Assembly (NCBI GenBank): GCA_027485405.1
Contig: JAIXRB010000006.1
Coordinates: 1-14,419 of the forward strand
Direction of reading: 5' to 3'
DNA: 14,419 nucleotides
From: Leptospiraceae bacterium
GTDB lineage: Bacteria; Spirochaetota; Leptospiria; Leptospirales; Leptospiraceae
Below are positions 9,159-14,419 of the stretch, in pieces; position 1 is the first letter of the stretch, and the number at the start of each line of letters is the position of its first letter. The notes beneath the pieces were generated by a model that was given only the letters and a program-made list of their open reading frames with translations, was not told where the DNA came from and made no database searches. The position numbers were made by a program, and so were the translations under genes.

Positions 9159-11474
9159 TCAACTTAGACTATGCTCCAAAGCATCTGGAAAAGTTTTTTT
9201 AATTAGTTCTAAACACATATTAGGTTTTGTGAGAAAGACTAATTGCAAGCCATTTGTGGTCTGTTTGTCTTTTAAATACAATAAAATTTTCTCCATTCTT
9301 TCTTTATCAAAAAAATGTAAAGCATCATCCAAAAACAAACATTTAAAAGGAGATTCGTGTTTTAGATGAAGTAAAACCTTAAAGATAAAGTAAAATAACC
9401 CTTTAGTACCATGTGACAGGTGCTCTAATTTTCGCTCTTCCCCTTCTAAGTCTTCGAGTTGAATGAATTCTTTCGAAAATTCTTTCAGAATGATTTCTTT
9501 ATCTCCGAAAAAGAAACTCCATTCTTCTTTTAATTCCTGGACTATTTGGTTGTATTGTAAGGAAGAGTCCTGGTTCATTTCTTCCAAAATGTTTTTTGCA
9601 ATTTCAGTTGCTTCGAGATTTCGATCTTGCATAACTTTATCGTCTTGCAATCGTTTTAGTTCGTTAAGTTGAGACTGAAGCTTGTTTTCCAATTGGTCGC
9701 GGTTTATTAACCTTCCATCAGCATTTGCGATTGCTTCTCTTAAATTTGCAATTTTTATTAGAGAGTTTTCTCTTTCTGTTGAAAGGTCACGCTGTGCTTT
9801 TTCTAATTTAGCTATATTTATTTGGATGCTCTCTAGTGATTCCGTTGCTTCAGGCAGTGAGTTCAACTGTTCTTTCAAAGCAATAAAGTGCTTCTTTGCT
9901 TTCTCTTGCTCGTTCGAATACCCTAATGAACTAAGAATCTGGTCTATCTGAGATTTGGTAGATTCAAACAATGCCCGTTTTGTTTTGTATTCTTCCCAGT
10001 CCCCAACTTTTTTGGTCGCTAGCCAGTGTGACAAGTCCAGTCCGATATTTCGAAGATTCTTTTCCAAGTTTTCCAATTCCGTTTTTTTCCCTGATAAAGC
10101 TGTTTCGAGAGAAGCTAGTTCTTTCTTGGATTCGGTAATCAATACTGTTGATTGGTTTTTGCCTTCTATTAATTTCTGTAGAAATGACTTGAGATCTCTG
10201 TTAGATTGAAAGCTCTGGATTTCAGTATTGGAAAAAGTTAAGTAGTAATCGCTTTTGATCTGGTTTAGAAATTCGTTTTCTTTTTCCGAGCTAAGTTCCA
10301 AGGATATTTGTATGTCTTTTTTTAAGAAAAAATAAATCCCAAGAAAAACGACAAAAGCCCCAAAGCCTAGACTAACGAGAAGTAAAATGCTGTTCGAATT
10401 TTGAGAAAATAAAAGACCCGAAAAGCCCAAGGCCGCCAAACCAAAGAGGAAAAATCCATAACTCAGTTTTTTGTAGATTGGTTTGGAGCTCTCAATACGC
10501 CGTTCGGTATGAAATTGATTGTTTCGGTAGGCATCGTCCCATAGAGCCAACCACTTCTCGGCGAAACTGGATTTTCTTAGAGTGGTATCCTCAGCGCTAG
10601 CCGAGGCAATCCAATTTTGTTTACTTTGGATTTTGGAATTTAGCTCTTGGATCTCTTTTTTTATTTGTTCAATGAGAGTTTTTAATTCCTGTTCCTTGGA
10701 TTTTAGAATATTCCAATCCTTTGATTCATCTTTAGAATACAGAGACAATTCTTCTAAGGTCTCGGCCTTTGCTTTCCACTCAACTTCTATCTGTAATTCT
10801 TTGGTTAAGGCAAGTCTTTTCTTTTGACCATTGAGCGACTCTAATTGTTCCTTAGCGGAGGCTAATTCGTTGTCTAAGCCTGCAAGCTTACTCTGTAAAT
10901 CCTCAAGCATTGACTGGTTCTCCTTTTTTAACCCTAAAGTAGAGAGCGAAGTTTCATACTCTTTTTGAAGTTTGGTTAACTCTTCTTTTGTGGTTTGTAA
11001 ATTATCGTTAAGCGCTTTTCGATTCTTCGCTTCCTTAGTGGCCAGACTTGTTGATAGTATTTTTCCGAGGTCAGAGATCACACTTTTTAAATTTATGCTT
11101 TGGTCTAAAAGTGATTCTTTAACATAATTGCCCCAGTTTGAATCTTTCATATATTTTCCAGAATCAATTCCCGATAGTTCGCCTTCGGAAAAAGTTGCAG
11201 AAGAAAGGAAGGATTTGATACTTTCGTTTGTGAAGCGAACATCACTTGTTTCTACGGATACTTCCAGCTCCTCAATTTTTCCATAGCGGTCCGTTATAAT
11301 TTTTTTTCCTACTTCTGTTCCGGGTAATTTCTGAATTCCCAATGCCCAGGCTAAAGCATCTAATATAGTAGTTTTTCCCGATTCGTTGTTCCCGACAAAC
11401 ACAGTAGTTTGTTGAAAATTAAAAACTTTGTTGGTGAATTTGCCGAGTTTGCCAATTTTAAGACTTTGAATCAC
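9159..11474 (-). CDS. YhaN/SbcC-like SMC-type ATPase with membrane-spanning hinge
   Basis: This is a Rad50/SbcC-style ATPase of 771 residues, probably acting with the preceding phosphoesterase on DNA ends. The N-terminal half-site has Walker A VGNNESGKTT (27-36). Long coiled coils follow (about 150-285 and 395-650, rich in Glu, Lys, Leu and Gln heptads). They are interrupted at 338-385 by two strongly hydrophobic segments separated by a short polar turn (QNSNS), which read as two transmembrane helices. The C-terminal half-site has the ABC signature LSHGTKGLF (686-694) and Walker B CLFLDD (712-717), with a second Asp where many ABC ATPases have Glu, then a D-loop-like ALHFFDKER. No CxxC zinc hook is seen in the centre. 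This layout fits YhaN (B. subtilis) better than true SbcC. The start is GTG at 11472-11474, overlapping the upstream stop as GTGA and preceded by AGGTGG. Identity as YhaN-like is well supported; membrane location is predicted only. Confidence 0.85.
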   Translation of the reverse strand: MIQSLKIGKLGKFTNKVFNFQQTTVFVGNNESGKTTILDALAWALGIQKLPGTEVGKKIITDRYGKIEELEVSVETSDVRFTNESIKSFLSSATFSEGELSGIDSGKYMKDSNWGNYVKESLLDQSINLKSVISDLGKILSTSLATKEAKNRKALNDNLQTTKEELTKLQKEYETSLSTLGLKKENQSMLEDLQSKLAGLDNELASAKEQLESLNGQKKRLALTKELQIEVEWKAKAETLEELSLYSKDESKDWNILKSKEQELKTLIEQIKKEIQELNSKIQSKQNWIASASAEDTTLRKSSFAEKWLALWDDAYRNNQFHTERRIESSKPIYKKLSYGFFLFGLAALGFSGLLFSQNSNSILLLVSLGFGAFVVFLGIYFFLKKDIQISLELSSEKENEFLNQIKSDYYLTFSNTEIQSFQSNRDLKSFLQKLIEGKNQSTVLITESKKELASLETALSGKKTELENLEKNLRNIGLDLSHWLATKKVGDWEEYKTKRALFESTKSQIDQILSSLGYSNEQEKAKKHFIALKEQLNSLPEATESLESIQINIAKLEKAQRDLSTERENSLIKIANLREAIANADGRLINRDQLENKLQSQLNELKRLQDDKVMQDRNLEATEIAKNILEEMNQDSSLQYNQIVQELKEEWSFFFGDKEIILKEFSKEFIQLEDLEGEERKLEHLSHGTKGLFYFIFKVLLHLKHESPFKCLFLDDALHFFDKERMEKILLYLKDKQTTNGLQLVFLTKPNMCLELIKKTFPDALEHSLS
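10320..10463 (-). other. Segment encoding two predicted transmembrane helices inside the SMC-like ATPase
   Basis: Codons 338-385 of the ATPase encode two runs of almost only hydrophobic residues: YGFFLFGLAALGFSGLLF, and ILLLVSLGFGAFVVFLGIYFF followed by LKKD. The loop between them is QNSNS. Basic residues (KPIYKK before, KK after) flank the pair, so both coiled-coil arms and the ATPase head would lie in the cytoplasm with only a short external turn. This is a hydropathy call by eye. Confidence 0.8.
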
Positions 11475-12550
11475 TTCTTGCCACCTAAAGCGGAGAGTCC
11501 GACTTGGATGACTTCATTCCAATCAATTTCTTCGTTCGGTAAGGCAATTCGTTTGGCTTCGACTTTTTCCAGAAACAAACGAGCCATTGGATTTGAGACT
11601 AGTTGGGCGATGATGGTTACCTTACCTCTTTCAATTTCGATTTCTCGGCATTGGATTGTGGATTTTAGTGCCTCAAAAGATTCAAGAACAGAATTTTCGT
11701 TTTCGCAAACTCCTTTTAATACGAGTCGAACTGAATCCTTTCTTCCGATTTTCGCTCGTTCGGTTTGGCTTAGGGAAGCCTCTCCCGTTAGAGACAATGA
11801 GACAGGTATCTCTCGGTATTGGCCTGCCGCCTCGATTTCTAACTTTTCCAATTGCAAGCCGGTGGTAGGAGACCACTCGAGATAGTTTATAGTTTTAGCC
11901 CCAAACTCCCCAGAACGAACGATTCGAGGAGAGCCTGAGTAGGAGTATAAAAAGTCTCCATTTCGTTTTTCACTGCTAGAATGAATATGTCCTAAAGCTA
12001 AGTAATGAAAACCAGCCTCTTTAAATGGATGAAATTCGAGGATAGAATTTGTTTCTTCTTTGGAAGGGCCCAAGTACTCAACTAAGCTGGGTTCGCTCCC
12101 ATGAGCCATGGCGATACGTAACTTGGCAGAGTCGGGCTTTGTCTTTTGGATTTGTTCGTACGGGAATTGTTTATGAAAAGGGATAGCCTCGATTTCAACA
12201 CTAAGTCCAGACTCTTTGTTTATATAAGGAAAAACTTTTTTCTGTTGGTTGCTTGCAATTTTCATTTTACCGATATTTGCCGAATAAGGATCAGTAGAGG
12301 GAGGACAGCTCAATTCTTCGTGGTTGCCTTGGATAGCAAAGATCTCCCCATGAAACGAATCCAAAATCTCGATGGCTTCTCTTTTCAAAGGATCAATGTC
12401 CGTAAATCGATCAAAAATATCTCCACAAATTAGCATAAAGTGACAGTTTTTCTGATTTCCTTTTTCCGCTACCTCTCGTAAAACAGAAAGGCAATAGTCT
12501 TTTTCGCTCAGCTTCAAGTGAAGGTCGGATGTATGGATAAATCGAATCAT
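11471..12550 (-). CDS. YhaO/SbcD/Mre11-like metallophosphoesterase (DNA repair exonuclease)
   Basis: A 359-residue calcineurin-like phosphoesterase, probably the nuclease partner of the SMC-like ATPase encoded next. The metal-binding motifs are complete and in order: DLH (D9, H11), GDIFD (43-47), GNHE (75-78), AHG (H150) and GHIH (187-190). These supply the two-metal site for phosphodiester cleavage in the Mre11/SbcD family. After the catalytic domain comes SYSGSPRIVRSGE (203-215), equivalent to the 'GS...F.E' stretch that closes this domain in relatives, and then about 140 residues forming a cap-like C-terminal region. Length and pairing fit YhaO (about 400 in B. subtilis) or a short SbcD. 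It is the first gene of the minus-strand operon. The ATG at 12548-12550 gives a canonical N-terminus (MIRFIHTSDLHL), but no Shine-Dalgarno sequence precedes it. Its end overlaps the next gene by 4 bp, suggesting stoichiometric expression. Function on DNA is inferred from family and context. Confidence 0.88.
   Translation of the reverse strand: MIRFIHTSDLHLKLSEKDYCLSVLREVAEKGNQKNCHFMLICGDIFDRFTDIDPLKREAIEILDSFHGEIFAIQGNHEELSCPPSTDPYSANIGKMKIASNQQKKVFPYINKESGLSVEIEAIPFHKQFPYEQIQKTKPDSAKLRIAMAHGSEPSLVEYLGPSKEETNSILEFHPFKEAGFHYLALGHIHSSSEKRNGDFLYSYSGSPRIVRSGEFGAKTINYLEWSPTTGLQLEKLEIEAAGQYREIPVSLSLTGEASLSQTERAKIGRKDSVRLVLKGVCENENSVLESFEALKSTIQCREIEIERGKVTIIAQLVSNPMARLFLEKVEAKRIALPNEEIDWNEVIQVGLSALGGKK
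11481..11486 (-). promoter_or_regulatory. Ribosome binding site AGGTGG deciding the GTG start of the ATPase
   Basis: On the minus strand AGGTGG (one mismatch to AGGAGG) lies 6 nt before the GTG at 11472-11474. It supports this non-ATG start, as does the fact that translation from GTG gives the family-typical N-terminus (MIQSLKIGKLGKF) some 27 residues before Walker A. Confidence 0.65.
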
Positions 12551-12692
12551 TTAGACGGTTAGTATTTGAGAGGGTAGATTTTTGTCAATAATAGGGAAAA
12601 GAAAGCAGTTTGGAAACAGGCATTTCTATTTCTGATTGGTTTCCTAAAAAGAAACACTCGACTTTGTCTTACTTTGGATAAAAGCTGAATTT
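12551..12692. promoter_or_regulatory. Divergent intergenic regulatory region
   Basis: This 142-bp spacer between two divergent genes must hold the promoters for both sides. It contains the minus-strand promoter candidate described separately and an interrupted inverted repeat GGAAAC (12612-12617) / GTTTCC (12639-12644) with 21 nt between the arms, which is short enough to arise by chance. No match to the published Leptospira LexA pattern TTTG-N5-CAAA was found by eye. No convincing plus-strand -35/-10 pair was identified for the cyclase gene. Confidence 0.55.
12561..12588 (-). promoter_or_regulatory. Candidate sigma-70 promoter of the yhaON-recCBD operon
   Basis: On the minus strand a perfect -35 hexamer TTGACA (12583-12588) is followed after 16 bp by AATACT (12561-12566), which matches four of six positions of TATAAT. 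Initiation 6-8 nt downstream would fall at about 12553-12555, only a few bases before the ATG at 12550. This would produce a practically leaderless transcript, consistent with the absence of a Shine-Dalgarno sequence. The perfect -35 box is seen; the promoter activity is inferred. Confidence 0.4.
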
Positions 12693-13979
12693 GTGCGAGC
12701 CTCAGTCTATTTCAGCAAATGTTTAAACTACCTTATCGGGGATCCCAAAGTAACTTCTTTGGAACATCGAATTTTTAATACTATCTCCCTAATCAATGGT
12801 AGTCTCAACTTATTTGCAACACTTAGCGTTGTGTATTTAGGAAATGCAGTAATCGTTTTTTTGGCAAATTTCATTTCCGGTACTGTATTGCTTGGAATGT
12901 ACTACTTATCTCGATTTAAGAATTTTTACCAGGCTCTGTATTGGCCGTTTAATATCACAATTTTGCTCTACCTTAGCTCACTTTGGTTTTTCAACTCAGG
13001 GACATTAGGAGGCAATCATTACTATTTTATCCCAGCTCTCGTCATAGCTATTGTAATGATCCAAAATCAGTCATTGTGGTTTGTATACTTAATTTATATT
13101 GAAGCTTCTTTTGGTTTATTAGTTTTAGAGTATTTTCATGAAGATTGGTTAAGCGGGCAAGAAACAAGGATGGACCGCTATATCGATCTAGCTGTGAATT
13201 TCGTGTTTGTTCAAATTTTCACTAGTTGGATAATTCTCATTCTTAGAAAGAATTTGAACATTGAACGAAAAAAGTCCGATGATTTACTTCTCAGTATTCT
13301 TCCTGAATCTATAGCCGAAGAACTAAAAAGAACAGAAAGAGTGATTCCTGTCCGACATGAAAGCATTAGCATTTTATTCACAGATATGGCCGGGTTCACA
13401 AAGTTAGCAGAAACGATGAGCCCTGAGGACTTGGTGGAGAGCTTAGACGCTTGCTTCAGAAAGTTTGATGAACTTGTCGCAAAACACAAAATGGAGAAGA
13501 TCAAAACTATTGGCGATGCTTATATGGCGGCTGGTGGGATTCCAAAATCCAATTCTACTCATGCTATCGATGCGGTGCTTTGCGGATTAGAAATGCAAGA
13601 ATTTATGGGAAATTTAGAAGATTCAAAGCTAATGAAAAATGAACATATCTGGGAATTGAGACTGGGAATTCATTCTGGACCAGCGGTTGCCGGGGTAGTT
13701 GGATCACAAAAGTTTGTCTATGATATTTGGGGAGATAGTGTAAATACTGCTAGCCGATTAGAAAGCTCGGGAATTGTAGGGCAGGTCAATATTTCCCAGA
13801 GTACGTACGATCTAGTCACTGATTTTTTTGATTGCTCTTATCGGGGTAAGGTATCAGCAAAGAACAAAGGTGATATGGATATGTACTATGTTTTAGGAAT
13901 TAAAAAAGATCTGAGAGAGTCTTCTGATTCTTTCATCCCCAATTCGGTTTTTTGGGAAAAATATGGGAAATTATCTTAA
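12693..13979 (+). CDS. Integral-membrane class III adenylate cyclase
   Basis: This 428-residue protein should convert ATP to cyclic AMP at the inner membrane. Residues 34-185 hold about six hydrophobic helices (near 35-51, 53-72, 82-100, 110-124, 127-147 and 163-184), a membrane sensor of unknown ligand. A short linker with LLLSILPESIAEELK (198-212), typical of membrane-linked cyclases, leads to the catalytic domain (about 222-402). Metal-binding aspartates are in FTDMAGFT (D231) and KTIGDAYMA (D275). The adenine-selecting pair K271 and D344 (YDIWGD) is present, as are the transition-state residues N351 and R355 in NTASR. All key residues for an active ATP-specific homodimer are therefore present. 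The start is GTG at 12693: a stop codon lies 15 codons upstream in frame and no ATG lies between. No clear Shine-Dalgarno sequence is seen. The 3' end overlaps the next gene. The output is probably read by a cAMP-binding protein elsewhere. Confidence 0.93.
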   Translation: MRASVYFSKCLNYLIGDPKVTSLEHRIFNTISLINGSLNLFATLSVVYLGNAVIVFLANFISGTVLLGMYYLSRFKNFYQALYWPFNITILLYLSSLWFFNSGTLGGNHYYFIPALVIAIVMIQNQSLWFVYLIYIEASFGLLVLEYFHEDWLSGQETRMDRYIDLAVNFVFVQIFTSWIILILRKNLNIERKKSDDLLLSILPESIAEELKRTERVIPVRHESISILFTDMAGFTKLAETMSPEDLVESLDACFRKFDELVAKHKMEKIKTIGDAYMAAGGIPKSNSTHAIDAVLCGLEMQEFMGNLEDSKLMKNEHIWELRLGIHSGPAVAGVVGSQKFVYDIWGDSVNTASRLESSGIVGQVNISQSTYDLVTDFFDCSYRGKVSAKNKGDMDMYYVLGIKKDLRESSDSFIPNSVFWEKYGKLS

Positions 13980-14419
13980 ATATCTATTCCTTTTTGCTCA
14001 ATTTGTATCATTAATCAAATGTTCAAATAATGGATCTACAAATTCAGGAAAGGATAGCCCTTTTCCGATTCAAGAAATCTTAATAGAAAACACCCTCTCT
14101 GGAGCTAAGGTCAATGTTACTTATTGTCAGTGCGAAACTAAAAGTAAAACAAATTTGGTTTTCATTCATGGTTCACCTGGTTCCTCATTAGATTTTAATA
14201 AATATCTACAAAGTGTAGCTTTAGGAAAGAAATACTGCTTAGTTGTTTTTGATCGCCCTGGTTTTGGAAAGTCTATGCGAGGTTTAGATCCACCTAGCTT
14301 AGAACTACAGGCTCAACTGCTTACCGAAGCTTTGGAGAGTTTTCGGGAGAAATTAGGCCTAACAGGGAGCGTCCAATTGGCTGGTCATTCGTATGGCGGA
14401 TCAGTCGTTTTGCAAATGA
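13963..14419 (+). CDS. Exported alpha/beta hydrolase, putative lipoprotein, partial (3' end beyond right edge)
   Basis: An open frame of 152 codons runs off the window. The N-terminus (MGNYLKYLFLFAQFVSLIKC) is a short basic-hydrophobic signal ending in Leu-Ile-Lys-Cys. Cys20 could be lipidated under the relaxed spirochaetal lipobox, although Lys at -1 is unusual. After a polar spacer (SNNGSTNSGKDS) comes an alpha/beta hydrolase core: FIHGSPGSS (67-75), the His-Gly oxyanion region, then VVFDRPGFGKS (94-104), and the nucleophile elbow GHSYGG (141-146) with Ser143 as nucleophile. The catalytic Asp and His would lie beyond the window. The ATG is 17 bp inside the cyclase gene in another frame, with GGGA 5 nt before it, so the two genes are probably co-transcribed. 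The substrate cannot be told; esterase, lipase or epoxide-hydrolase-like activities are all possible. Confidence 0.85.
   Translation, partial: MGNYLKYLFLFAQFVSLIKCSNNGSTNSGKDSPFPIQEILIENTLSGAKVNVTYCQCETKSKTNLVFIHGSPGSSLDFNKYLQSVALGKKYCLVVFDRPGFGKSMRGLDPPSLELQAQLLTEALESFREKLGLTGSVQLAGHSYGGSVVLQM

Noticed and set aside
9159..11474. Naming the ATPase sbcC
   Set aside because: There is no central CxxC zinc hook, the protein is shorter than usual SbcC, and two membrane helices lie in the middle, so the YhaN-like label is better supported.
11409..11885. 158-codon open frame on the plus strand opposite the phosphoesterase and ATPase genes
   Set aside because: It lies fully antisense to two genes with intact family motifs, has no recognisable domain and contains low-complexity Ser/Phe-rich translation typical of a shadow frame.
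598..12550. Anti-phage defence island containing an SMC-like ATPase and nucleases
   Set aside because: The genes match housekeeping recombination enzymes (YhaON and RecBCD), and no restriction, toxin, integrase or effector gene is nearby. RecBCD can limit phage DNA, but that is its ordinary activity.
12612..12644. Inverted repeat GGAAAC/GTTTCC as an operator or hairpin
   Set aside because: Only 6-bp arms with a 21-nt loop in AT-rich DNA; expected by chance, so not called as a separate site.
12551..12692. LexA/SOS operator for the repair operon
   Set aside because: No TTTG-N5-CAAA match was found on reading the intergenic region, so there is no sequence support for SOS control at this promoter.
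13530..13537. Exact E. coli Chi octamer GCTGGTGG on the plus strand
   Set aside because: It encodes the conserved Ala-Gly-Gly of the cyclase motif KTIGDAYMAAGG, a single copy inside a coding sequence. Chi differs among bacterial groups, so this is not evidence of a functional Chi here.

Overview
This window looks like a chromosomal segment of a spirochaete, most likely a Leptospira species. The reasons are the AT-rich, A/T-tract-filled DNA, a complete RecBCD set, a six-helix membrane adenylate cyclase, and an exported beta-barrel protein and putative lipoprotein of the kinds common in that genus. The species cannot be fixed from the sequence alone. I see no tRNA, rRNA, insertion sequence, CRISPR array, phage gene or plasmid origin. 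The content reads as core chromosome, not as a mobile or defence island.

The left 12.5 kb is one tightly packed minus-strand gene cluster, transcribed from right to left. It starts at 12550 with a YhaO/SbcD/Mre11-type metallophosphoesterase. Next come a YhaN/SbcC-type SMC-like ATPase, recC, recB and recD, and then the start of an outer-membrane beta-barrel gene cut by the left edge. Neighbouring genes overlap by exactly 4 bp (GTGA or ATGA) at three junctions and are 2 to 4 bp apart at the other two, so the cluster is almost certainly one translationally coupled operon. All helicase motifs of RecB and RecD and the RecB nuclease residues are intact, so RecBCD should be active. The ATPase carries two predicted membrane helices in the middle of its coiled coil, which suggests membrane tethering.

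A 142-bp divergent intergenic region (12551-12692) separates the repair operon from plus-strand genes. It contains a TTGACA-based promoter candidate for the operon that would leave almost no 5' leader.

The right 1.7 kb encodes an integral-membrane class III adenylate cyclase with all catalytic and adenine-specifying residues. It overlaps by 17 bp the start of an exported, probably lipidated alpha/beta hydrolase that runs off the right edge.

The most notable point is biological organisation, not a clearly new system: two different double-strand-break end-processing machines (Mre11/Rad50-like YhaON and RecBCD) share one operon, one of them is apparently membrane-anchored, and an outer-membrane protein gene is coupled to the end.
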